6,431 nucleotides of DNA from Dehalococcoidales bacterium (GCA_030603605.1 JAUVXN010000069.1:1-6431); one strand, 5' to 3'; counted from the stretch's first letter, positions 1-5,578 are shown. Made by a program: numbers and translations. Notes: generated by a model not told the origin, from the sequence alone.

Positions 1-20
1 GGTGGCAAATTAGCCGGCAT
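1..20 (-). CDS. Start of a second, divergent TGS-GTPase copy (partial, runs off the window)
   Basis: Read on the minus strand from position 20, the sequence gives ATG CCG GCT AAT TTG CCA CC, which is Met-Pro-Ala-Asn-Leu-Pro and probably Pro. These are the first seven residues of the GTPase that starts at 247 on the plus strand. The two copies differ at four bases, all silent third positions, as expected of two protein-coding copies under purifying selection. The same AGGAG ribosome binding site lies upstream (28-32 on this strand). Only six full codons are visible, so it cannot be said whether the copy is complete. It could also be a short duplicated 5' end or a joining artefact. Confidence 0.5.
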
Positions 21-90
21 TTTCTCACTCCTGACTCCAGTAAGAGCTCCAGAACAATAGGCTATTTATTAACCTCGCCTCCTATATTCT

Positions 91-176
91 ATTATAATAT
101 ATAACCCCATCCCCCTGTGTCCCCCTTCCCCTTAGAAAGGGGAAGGGGGACTCAGGGGGATGGGGTTATCTATAAT
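91..176. promoter_or_regulatory. Symmetric pair of -10-like boxes inside the palindrome
   Basis: TATAAT occurs at 171-176 on the plus strand and, by symmetry, at 96-91 on the minus strand, each about 70 bases upstream of its gene start. No good -35 box sits 16-18 bases upstream, because that position falls in the G-rich stem. These are candidate divergent promoters only. Their presence in both arms would let the two gene starts be expressed identically. The T/A-rich context makes a chance match possible. Confidence 0.3.
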
Positions 177-246
177 AGAATATAGGAGGCGAGGTTAATA
201 AATAGCCTATTGTTCTGGAGCTCTTACTGGAGTCAGGAGTGAGAAA

Positions 247-1218
247 ATGCCAGCCAATTTACCGCCACAATATTTTGAAGCAGAAAAGAAATTCCGGGCG
301 GCAAAGGACCCTGAAGAAAAGATAGCTGCCCTGGAAGACATGCTGGCGATTATGCCCAAGCACAAGGGGACTGACCACCTCCGTGCTGAGCTGAGGAGCC
401 GAATTGCCAAGCTGACTCAGCTAGCTGCCAAGAAGACCGGTGCGCAGAGAGCGTCTATGATTATTGAGAAAGAGGGGGCGGCGCAGGTAGCTGTAATCGG
501 TCTGCCCAATGCCGGCAAATCACAACTTGTGGCCAGTATCACCAATGCCTCGCCAACTGTAGCTGAATACCCCTTTACTACCTATGCTGCCAGCCCGGGA
601 ATGATGGAGTTTGAAAATATACAGGTACAGTTGATTGATACCCCGCCCCTGGTGCCCCAGTCTATCGAGTGGTGGCTGCCGCCTATGCTCAGGCGGGCTG
701 ATGCCCTGCTTATCATGGTGGACCTAACCGATGCCCCGCTAGCCCAGATGGAAGCAGTTATCGAGCAGCTGGAAAAGATGCGAATAGCCATTGGCACCAG
801 CAAGCCTGAAGAATGGGTTCTAAGTCAGAATAAGGCGCTGGTCATTGGCAATAAGCTGAACCTGGAGGGTGCCCAAGAAAACTACAAAGCTTTACATAGT
901 AAGTATGGGGGGCAACTGCTGGTTATGGCTATCTCGGCTAAAGAAAAAACTGGCTTGGAGGAGTTGAAATTTAAAATCTATCAGGTGCTTGATATTATCC
1001 GGGTATATACCAAGGTTCCCGGTCAGAAGCCGGACTTTGCCGACCCGATAATACTGGAGAGGGGAAACACGCTGGCGGATGCTGCCGAAGCGGTGCATAA
1101 AGATTTCCGAGCCAAACTGAAGTATGCCCGGTTGTGGGGTTCGGGGAAGCACGATGGTATAATGGTGAAGAGAAACCATATCCTGCAGGACGGGGATGTC
1201 ATAGAGCTGCATTTGTAG
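247..1218 (+). CDS. TGS-domain GTPase of the OBG/DRG-like group
   Basis: This 323-residue protein is a P-loop GTPase with a C-terminal TGS domain, a combination shared with DRG/Rbg-type translation factors. Residues 1-78 are a charged helical N-terminal region. The G domain runs from about 79 to 250: G1 is GLPNAGKS (85-92), the switch I region PFTTYAA is 109-115, G3 is DTPP (131-134), G4 is NKLN (202-205) and G5 is SAK (230-232). A TGS-like domain covers about 252-323, with the VPGQKPDFADP entry and the closing DGDVIELHL. Family knowledge suggests a cytosolic, ribosome- or RNA-associated role; this is inference. G3 has Pro in place of the usual Gly of DxxG, and G4 has Asn in place of Asp in NKxD, so guanine specificity and hydrolysis may be atypical, or these may be traits of the subfamily. 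The ATG at 247 is supported by AGGAG at 235-239. The zinc-ribbon gene follows after 23 bases, suggesting cotranscription. Confidence 0.9.
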   Translation: MPANLPPQYFEAEKKFRAAKDPEEKIAALEDMLAIMPKHKGTDHLRAELRSRIAKLTQLAAKKTGAQRASMIIEKEGAAQVAVIGLPNAGKSQLVASITNASPTVAEYPFTTYAASPGMMEFENIQVQLIDTPPLVPQSIEWWLPPMLRRADALLIMVDLTDAPLAQMEAVIEQLEKMRIAIGTSKPEEWVLSQNKALVIGNKLNLEGAQENYKALHSKYGGQLLVMAISAKEKTGLEELKFKIYQVLDIIRVYTKVPGQKPDFADPIILERGNTLADAAEAVHKDFRAKLKYARLWGSGKHDGIMVKRNHILQDGDVIELHL

Positions 1219-1241
1219 TTAGATATTTACAGGGGGATATA

Positions 1242-1463
1242 ATGCCTATTCGCCCGGGGTGGCACGATTCATACTGGAAGAGTCTGGATAAGGAGACAGC
1301 GAGAAAGATACGGACTACCTGCCCTCGCTGCGGTAGCTCCAAAACGCATTATAACGAACAGTTCAAGACCTGGCGCTGTAGTAAGTGTGAGTATATCTTT
1401 GTAGTAAAGGGACTTGGTGATAAAGTACCCTGGTGGAAGCGCCTATTCCGGAGGGGTGATTAG
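1242..1463 (+). CDS. Small zinc-ribbon protein
   Basis: This 73-residue protein has one zinc ribbon of the form CPRC (27-30), a 15-residue spacer, then CSKC (46-49), with the aromatic and polar residues typical of a two-knuckle ribbon. The N-terminus contains tryptophans (W7, W12) and the C-terminal tail is basic (WWKRLFRR, 64-71), which could bind nucleic acid or a membrane surface. The reading frame is open upstream from 1134, but that part overlaps the GTPase gene. The start at 1242 is preferred because AGGGGG (1231-1236) precedes it at normal spacing and it clears the upstream stop. It lies 23 bases after the GTPase in the same direction, so it is probably cotranscribed. The function is unknown; a small RNA- or ribosome-associated accessory protein is a guess from its partner. 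Confidence 0.75.
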   Translation: MPIRPGWHDSYWKSLDKETARKIRTTCPRCGSSKTHYNEQFKTWRCSKCEYIFVVKGLGDKVPWWKRLFRRGD

Positions 1464-1475
1464 CTACTAAATTGG

Positions 1476-1548
1476 AAATCATCCCCCTGCCCCCTCCTGC
1501 TAGAATATATGGTGTCACCAAATAAAACCTAAGGAGTGAGGTTGATAA
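1476..1548. repeat. Degenerate copy of the intergenic repeat family, in a convergent gap
   Basis: The 93-base gap between the convergent zinc-ribbon and HAD genes carries ATCCCCCTG, a C-rich run, TAGAATATA (1501-1509) and then GTGAGGTTGATAA (1536-1548). The same blocks occur in the same order in the palindrome at 153-201 (reverse-complemented C-run, TAGAATATA, GAGGTTAATAA). The C-run could pair loosely with GGAGTGAGG, but I see no convincing hairpin and no T-tract, so termination between the two convergent genes is not evident. An 11-base palindrome, TGGTGTCACCA, lies at 1510-1520. Confidence 0.55.
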
Positions 1549-1556
1549 ACGACGTC

Positions 1557-2378
1557 TCACCACAAAAACTTATTAATCGCCGCCGCCAGACCGCTGTGGT
1601 CAACATCAAGGGTAACGTAATCGGCTACTGCCTTGACCTCGTCAGGAGCATTACCCATCGCCACCCCCAGACCAGCGGTGTTGAGTAGAGAAATATCGTT
1701 GGTGCCATCTCCCACCGCCATAACCTCAGTCAGTGATACTCCCAGATATGAAGTTAGCGCTTCCAGGGCTCTCCCCTTAGATACCTTGGGAGCAAGTATA
1801 TTGATAAAATTAGCGCCGGGGAAAGCCGGTGTCGTTGCCCAGGAGAAGTGAAGACTATCTCTAAAGTGGCGACACAAATCCCTGGCTTTGGCGACTTCCT
1901 GAGGATTTGTGGTTACCAGTCCCCCTTTAATTATTCTCTCCTGCTCCCAGAGCTTGGTGAAATCGACCATGGTCGACTGTATGCCAAAGAATTGGCGCTG
2001 GGCATTGGTTGACCATGACTCCCGCTCCACAAAAAAGTTTGTTGCTGAATAAAGCTCAAGGTTAATGTCGTGCCCGTGGGCAAATTCAACCATCTCTCTT
2101 ACCACTATTTTACTAAGTGGTTGGGCATAGATTTCCTTGCCTTGGTTGGGACTGCTTACCAGAGCACCGTCGCAGAATATGTGATAGCCATCCAGTGATA
2201 ACTGCTCAATAACACTCAAACTGGATTTGATTCCCCGCCCGGTAGATAAACAAACCCGGATTCCCGAGTTGCGAGCTTTGGTTAAAGCCTTCTTGTCCTC
2301 AGCCGAGGTGTTCCCATATCCATCTACCAGCGTGCCATCAATATCTACCACTAAAAGTTTATAGGGATGATTTATCAA
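1557..2378 (-). CDS. Cof-type HAD-superfamily phosphatase
   Basis: This 273-residue protein is a full-length Cof/IIB-type HAD hydrolase. Motif I is DIDGT (12-16, nucleophile D12 and acid/base D14), motif II is the S in STGR (45-48), motif III is K201 in SKGRAL, and motif IV is GDGTND (223-228). The cap lies between motifs II and III, about residues 75-190. Such enzymes dephosphorylate sugar phosphates, flavin or PLP-type phosphates; the substrate cannot be read from sequence. The start is TTG at 2378, inside a TTGA overlap with the DUF72 stop, with GAGGA eight bases upstream. No in-frame ATG precedes motif I, and the YKLLVVDIDGTL opening is normal for the family. Overlap and direction indicate one operon with translational coupling to DUF72. 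Confidence 0.9.
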   Translation of the reverse strand: MINHPYKLLVVDIDGTLVDGYGNTSAEDKKALTKARNSGIRVCLSTGRGIKSSLSVIEQLSLDGYHIFCDGALVSSPNQGKEIYAQPLSKIVVREMVEFAHGHDINLELYSATNFFVERESWSTNAQRQFFGIQSTMVDFTKLWEQERIIKGGLVTTNPQEVAKARDLCRHFRDSLHFSWATTPAFPGANFINILAPKVSKGRALEALTSYLGVSLTEVMAVGDGTNDISLLNTAGLGVAMGNAPDEVKAVADYVTLDVDHSGLAAAINKFLW

Positions 2379-3115
2379 CTTTGCTGTCCTCTTTCTAGAT
2401 GGTTGCGAAGTGTCATGGCATTTCTCACCGCAAATCCTTCAGCGTCATTATTGAAATAGATATAGACTGCCTTTAGATTTATGTCTAAATTAGCTAGCCT
2501 CTTTGCCCAATCAGCCAATTCCTTATCAGAGTAACAGCTGGAGTAGAGTTCGTCACTACCATGAAATCTAATATAAGCAAAATCTGCCGTCATCTCCAGT
2601 GGGCAAGTAAAAGAGGGCATATCAAAAACACAAAGCCCTACATTATACCTGCGCAAGATTTCAAAAGCCTTCCCCTCAAGCCAGGACTGGTGCCGAAACT
2701 CAAGTACATGCTTCATTCCTTGTGGCAGGTTTGACAGGAATGACTCCAGTACTTCGTCATTACGATGCATATTGGGTGGAAGCTGATATAAAAGCGGACC
2801 CAATTTCTCCCCCAAGATTTTGGCTCTGCTGGTAAAATTCTCTACCGCCTCCTCGCTATTTTTAAGCCGCTTAATGTGAGTAATAAAACGACTCACCTTT
2901 ACCGCAAAGATAAAATTAGATGGGGACGAATTATACCAACTGGCAAAGGCAGCCTCTGAGGGTAGTCGGTAAAAACTATTATTTAGCTCAACCGTAGTGA
3001 AATGACTGGCATAAAATTCAAGCCATTCTGCCTTGGTTAATTTCTCCGGATAAAATCTACCCCGCCAGTGCTCGTAATGCCAGCCCGATGTGCCAATATG
3101 ATAGTGAAGCGTCAT
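2375..3115 (-). CDS. DUF72 (YecE-like) family protein
   Basis: This 246-residue protein matches the DUF72/YecE family along its length. Recognisable blocks are GTSGW (8-12), HWRGRFYP (16-23), TVELNNSFYRLP (41-52), KVSRFITH (73-80), LGPLLYQLPP (105-114), EFRHQSW (139-145), YIRFHG (181-186) and VYIYFNND (217-224). The family is a TIM-barrel fold of uncertain biochemical role, sometimes called a sugar isomerase-like fold; no reaction is assigned here. The length is normal and all family blocks are present, so it looks intact. The ATG at 3115 has only a weak Shine-Dalgarno (GTAAGAT) but sits at the expected distance before GTSGW. It is the first gene of a two-gene unit with the HAD phosphatase, whose start overlaps its stop codon. 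Confidence 0.92.
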   Translation of the reverse strand: MTLHYHIGTSGWHYEHWRGRFYPEKLTKAEWLEFYASHFTTVELNNSFYRLPSEAAFASWYNSSPSNFIFAVKVSRFITHIKRLKNSEEAVENFTSRAKILGEKLGPLLYQLPPNMHRNDEVLESFLSNLPQGMKHVLEFRHQSWLEGKAFEILRRYNVGLCVFDMPSFTCPLEMTADFAYIRFHGSDELYSSCYSDKELADWAKRLANLDINLKAVYIYFNNDAEGFAVRNAMTLRNHLERGQQS

Positions 3116-3222
3116 ATCTTACTGGCTTTATTCTAACATCAATAGGGATGGACATCCAATTGAAATCTTTATTGGGGGAAGTGGGAATTTAAGTAAGGGA
3201 GGTATTTTATCTGGGGTGTTTA

Positions 3223-3247
3223 AGAGGGGCGTCAGCCCCTCTCTTTT
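3223..3247. terminator. Hairpin with short T-tract in a divergent gap, terminator-like
   Basis: AGAGGGGC (3223-3230), loop GTCA, and GCCCCTCT (3235-3242) form a perfect 8-bp GC-rich stem followed by CTTTT on the plus strand. The shape is that of an intrinsic terminator, but it lies between two divergent genes, so no plus-strand gene ends upstream of it. It may insulate the phosphatase gene from antisense or read-through transcription, or simply be part of the intergenic repeat cluster that follows it. Confidence 0.4.
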
Positions 3248-3256
3248 CAAAATCTT

Positions 3257-3309
3257 CCCCTTGATAAGGGGATAGGGTTACCTAATAAGGGGGTGAGGTT
3301 AATAACCTC
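3257..3309. repeat. Intergenic hairpin repeat, copy upstream of the MtnX-like gene
   Basis: CCCCTT-GAT-AAGGGG (3257-3271) forms a short hairpin. Then, on the minus strand, 3293-3274 reads CCCCCTTATTAGGTAACCCT, which resembles 5579-5599 near nadE. The plus strand continues with GGTGAGGTTAATAA (3292-3305), which matches the core in the 1-266 palindrome, and GAGGTT-AAT-AACCTC (3295-3309) is itself a perfect 6-bp inverted repeat. The shared blocks point to a dispersed non-coding repeat family. Confidence 0.6.
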
Positions 3310-3314
3310 TTGGG

Positions 3315-3344
3315 TTGACCATTTCAATGGTTATCTTATATATT
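3315..3344 (+). promoter_or_regulatory. Candidate sigma-70-type promoter for the MtnX-like phosphatase
   Basis: TTGACC (3315-3320) is followed after 18 bases by TATATT (3339-3344), or after 16 by TATATA (3337-3342). This places transcription start near 3350 and leaves a leader of about 50 bases before the ATG at 3402. The GAGGTT/AACCTC inverted repeat ends six bases before the -35 box, where an activator or repressor could act. That regulatory reading is inference. Confidence 0.55.
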
Positions 3345-3401
3345 AAGAACTGGGACAAACTACGCCAAGAAAAATAATATGAACAGGAGTTATAGGTAAT
3401 A

Positions 3402-4070
3402 ATGCATTCAAATGAAGTAAAGAAAACCATAGTTCAATGTGATTTCGATGGCACCATCACAGAGAAGGATGTGAGTTTCCTGTTACTGGACGCCTTTGCC
3501 GACGGAAACTGGAGGCAGCTTTTAGAAGATTATAGAGGGGGCAAGATAACTGTCGGGGCTTTTAATAGAGAAGCCTTTGCTATGGTCAAAGCTGATAAAC
3601 AGACCTTGCGCGACTTTATATTTGCCAATAAAGAGGTGGAAATACGAACCGGGTTTAACGAATTATTGAGTTATTGCTCTAAAAGGGGCTTCAAGTTTGT
3701 CATTGTCAGCAACGGTCTGGATTTCTATATAGAAGCGGTCTTAAAAGATGCTAGTATAGATAACATTGAGATATATGCGGCGCAAACTCAGTTCACTTCT
3801 GACGGGCTCAAGGTCAAATATACAGGGCCTGATGGCAGGCAACTTAAGGATAACTTCAAGGACGCGTACACCGAATTATTTTTGGGTAGGGGTTATCGCG
3901 TAGTATATATCGGCAACGGCATTTCTGACTTCCCCCCGGCCAAGCAGGCTCATCACATTTTCGCCACCGGTGACCTGCTAACTTACTGCCGGGAGAAGAA
4001 TCTTAGTTACACGCCTTTTGCCGACCTCAATGATGTCATCAGGGGGTTGGAGGTTTTACCACAGGGGTAA
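3402..4070 (+). CDS. MtnX-like HAD-IB phosphatase
   Basis: This 222-residue protein is a subfamily IB HAD phosphatase, related to phosphoserine phosphatase and to MtnX (2-hydroxy-3-keto-5-methylthiopentenyl-1-phosphate phosphatase of methionine salvage). Motif I is CDFDGTIT (13-20; D14 nucleophile, D16 acid/base), motif II is S103 in IVSNGLDFY, the motif III lysine is K149 or K153 in LKDNFKDAY, and motif IV is GNGISD (171-176). N172 stands where many relatives have Asp, while D176 is kept. The four-helix cap is residues 21-90. There are no methionine-salvage neighbours, so the specific MtnX function is not supported and the substrate is open. The ATG at 3402 has AGGAG at 3385-3389, somewhat distant, and AGG closer. 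The gene appears to be its own transcription unit behind the promoter at 3315-3344. Confidence 0.85.
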   Translation: MHSNEVKKTIVQCDFDGTITEKDVSFLLLDAFADGNWRQLLEDYRGGKITVGAFNREAFAMVKADKQTLRDFIFANKEVEIRTGFNELLSYCSKRGFKFVIVSNGLDFYIEAVLKDASIDNIEIYAAQTQFTSDGLKVKYTGPDGRQLKDNFKDAYTELFLGRGYRVVYIGNGISDFPPAKQAHHIFATGDLLTYCREKNLSYTPFADLNDVIRGLEVLPQG

Positions 4071-4088
4071 AGAAAACTCGCCTATTAA

Positions 4089-4259
4089 CTATCTAAACCG
4101 CATCCTGTTTAGCCTGTTCAAAGCCTCATTCTTTTCGCTTAACCCCAGTTTGGCTTTGTTTATGGCTCTGGAGAGCAGTTCGATGCTCTGGTCGTAGGTT
4201 TTTCTATCTACGGGGTGGGGGATGTCGCCCTTGCCGCCGTGGGCGAAGCTGATATTTCT
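4089..4259 (-). pseudogene. C-terminal remnant of a DUF763-like protein
   Basis: On the minus strand from 4259 to the TAG at 4091-4089 there is an open stretch of 56 residues that begins RNISFAHGGKGDIPHPVD and continues with KTYDQSIELLSRAINKAKLG and a charged helical end. From memory this resembles the conserved C-terminus of DUF763 proteins (SFAHGGKDG..PxPV..YD.TI); a profile search would be needed to confirm it. It has no start codon or ribosome binding site of its own. It is joined to the SRPBCC fragment in a different frame, and the body of the gene is missing. It is therefore a remnant, left in place by a deletion that removed everything between the two fragments. Confidence 0.6.
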
Positions 4260-4414
4260 CTGAATGTGGTCCCGACAGCTACAGGACCTTCAGAACGCTC
4301 CCATATCTCAACACAGTTGTGGACATACTTTGGTATGGTATTGGGCTCCGCCGCGTAGTCGAATACCTTTTCTATGGGCGCATTGATAAAAATACTTTTC
4401 TCAATATGGGCCAT
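4257..4414 (-). pseudogene. Truncated SRPBCC/polyketide-cyclase-like gene (5' third only)
   Basis: From ATG at 4414 the minus strand encodes MAHIEKSIFINAPIEKVFDY, a typical SRPBCC (START-like) opening with strand, NAP turn and the helix that packs on the ligand cavity, followed by IPKYVHNCVEIWE and VGTTFRE. Homology ends near residue 53 of an expected ~140-150. After that the frame runs through the DUF763-like fragment in the wrong phase and stops at 4210-4208, giving a 68-residue product with a nonsense tail (SASPTAARATSPTP). Only a weak GAGA-type ribosome binding site precedes it. It starts 19 bases after the membrane protein gene, so the intact gene was probably the third member of that operon. 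A short chimeric peptide may still be translated. Confidence 0.75.
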
Positions 4415-4433
4415 TTCTCTTGTATACTATACC

Positions 4434-5243
4434 TTACTGCAGTACCTTTATCGTGCAGGGAATTGTGCCGTAATCCTTGCCATCAATCTCAATGCCTATC
4501 CCGAAATTGTATTGCCCGGTCTTAACATCAGGAGAGATGTCAATCACCAGCACTGGAGCCACCGGCCCCGGCCCATACCAGCGCATCCCCTCGGTAACCT
4601 CTATGCCAGCGGGAAGATCAACGGTATACAGATTGAGACTACCGACCGCCCTATTCCCCATACTTATAAATATAACGTTGTTTCTGGTTTCCCCTGCTCT
4701 TGTCTCTATATAATCCCGATACCGGATATAAACTGTATCTGCCTCGAAGCTGCTGCTGATAACAACTTTAACGGTATCAATGGGTGGCCAGGGGTTCTCC
4801 ATGCCTTGTTGGTGGACATTTGCCTGGTAGGCCGGCCCCATTCCTGGCGCTGGTACAATGTCGTCCGGGGCTTCTTCACCCTGCACCGGCAGCATCTCCT
4901 TAAACAATATCGGTTGATGAATTACGTTTTTCCCCGCCGATACCCCAAAGAGACCTGGGGATTGGACAGCAGGATAGACCAAGAGAAGGCTGGTGATTAC
5001 GATGGTAGCTATAGCTGGCCAGTACCATCTTAGATGCCATCTCTTTTCTAGAGCTAAATACATGCCATAGACAATTTGTGCCGCCCCGATGAGGAGAACC
5101 ATTATCAGCCTGATGGCAAAGTGCCCCGGGAAGAACACATAGAAGAGATAGACAGGAGGATAGAACGGGAAGAAGGCGCCGAGAAGGCAGACTACGCCGT
5201 GAATGATTAAAAGTCCGGATAACAGATATATCAGATATGTCAT
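4434..5243 (-). CDS. Membrane protein with three helices and a large C-terminal domain, function unknown
   Basis: I do not recognise a named family for this 269-residue protein. Hydrophobic segments lie at about 4-27, 44-65 and 73-93. Residues 94-269 form one soluble domain with a Pro/Gly-rich linker (about 118-155) and then many alternating beta-type stretches (VKVVISSSF, TVYIRYRDYIE, NVIFISMG, YTVDLPAGIEV, VLVIDISPDV, YNFGIGIEIDG), suggesting an immunoglobulin-like beta sandwich. Under the positive-inside rule the KR/R cluster (67-72) between helices two and three would be cytoplasmic, putting the C-terminal domain outside. The ATG at 5243 has AAGG eight bases upstream. It lies 16 bases after the fmdB-like gene and is probably cotranscribed with it. 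A plus-strand open frame over the same DNA looks like a shadow. Confidence 0.75.
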   Translation of the reverse strand: MTYLIYLLSGLLIIHGVVCLLGAFFPFYPPVYLFYVFFPGHFAIRLIMVLLIGAAQIVYGMYLALEKRWHLRWYWPAIATIVITSLLLVYPAVQSPGLFGVSAGKNVIHQPILFKEMLPVQGEEAPDDIVPAPGMGPAYQANVHQQGMENPWPPIDTVKVVISSSFEADTVYIRYRDYIETRAGETRNNVIFISMGNRAVGSLNLYTVDLPAGIEVTEGMRWYGPGPVAPVLVIDISPDVKTGQYNFGIGIEIDGKDYGTIPCTIKVLQ

Positions 5244-5259
5244 TGTTCACGCCTTCTGG

Positions 5260-5496
5260 TTAGAGGCCACAGGTATTGCAGCTAGTAGTACCACAGCTAC
5301 TGCAGGAGCTGCCGGTACCGGCTATCGGCGTGCTCAATCCAGATTCGTTCTTGGAGAAGGAAGCGCAAGTGGAGATTATTCGTTCAGCATTTTTATGGCA
5401 CTGGGGGCAAGAAGCCTCCTTACTCGACTCACTGAACGAGCGTAATAACTCAAACTTCAAGCCGCAGTCAGAGCAGACATACTCATATATCGGCAT
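5260..5496 (-). CDS. FmdB-type zinc-ribbon protein
   Basis: This 78-residue protein opens MPIYEYVCSDCG, the hallmark of the FmdB family zinc ribbon, named from a putative regulator of formamidase in methylotrophs. The ribbon ligands are C8/C11 and C30/C33, with LKFELLRSFSE between them. The tail is unusually rich in Ser, Gly and Cys, with further pairs C65/C68 and C73/C76 (CSSC, CNTC) and a single C44, so a second metal site or redox function is possible. The length is normal for the family. The start at 5496 is backed by a strong AGGAGAAGG ribosome binding site. It is the first gene of the minus-strand cluster, 16 bases before the membrane protein. Family members are small and widespread and their true role is unresolved. 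Confidence 0.9.
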   Translation of the reverse strand: MPIYEYVCSDCGLKFELLRSFSESSKEASCPQCHKNAERIISTCASFSKNESGLSTPIAGTGSSCSSCGTTSCNTCGL

Positions 5497-5515
5497 TTTC
5501 CTTCTCCTGATAACT

Positions 5516-5545
5516 AGTTTAGGGCTTTTGGGGGCAGTGAGTCAA
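5516..5545 (-). promoter_or_regulatory. Candidate promoter for the fmdB-like operon
   Basis: On the minus strand TTGACT (5545-5540) and TAAACT (5521-5516) are 18 bases apart. Transcription would start near 5509, leaving just enough leader for the AGGAGAAGG ribosome binding site before the ATG at 5496. The -35 box is good and the -10 box matches four of six consensus bases, so this is a moderate call. Confidence 0.4.
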
Positions 5546-5578
5546 GCTGGGGGGACTGAGAGCGTTTTGGTAGCCTTA

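Larger units (their letters stand above)
1..266. repeat. Very large inverted repeat spanning a divergent gene-start region
   Basis: The left arm (1-133) and right arm (137-266) are reverse complements around a 3-base loop (AGA, 134-136). Positions 21-96 match 171-246 without one mismatch over 76 bases. The centre differs by a small indel (ATAT at 97-100 against one G at 170) and one T/A substitution, and it ends in a perfect 13-bp C/T-rich against A/G-rich stem (121-133 with 137-149). The outer 20 bases of each arm lie inside coding sequence and differ at four positions, all third codon bases. Both arms carry AGGAGTGAGAAA followed by ATG, so the repeat duplicates leader, ribosome binding site and gene start. 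The left arm reaches the window edge, so its full length is unknown. An assembly join of two variants at a palindrome is the main alternative. Confidence 0.95.

Noticed and set aside
121..149. GC-rich stem as an intrinsic terminator
   Set aside because: No T-tract follows on either strand and it sits at the centre of a divergent palindrome, upstream of both gene starts.
1134..1241. Longer zinc-ribbon protein starting at 1134
   Set aside because: The extension lies wholly within the GTPase coding region, has no ribosome binding site and looks non-protein-like; the start at 1242 has AGGGGG upstream.
1510..1520. Short palindrome TGGTGTCACCA as a regulator binding site
   Set aside because: It lies in a convergent gap with no promoter nearby and is short enough to occur by chance.
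4374..5033. Plus-strand open frame of 219 codons over the membrane protein gene
   Set aside because: No family resemblance, no ribosome binding site, and composition typical of an antisense shadow; the minus-strand frame has helices, spacing and a start signal.
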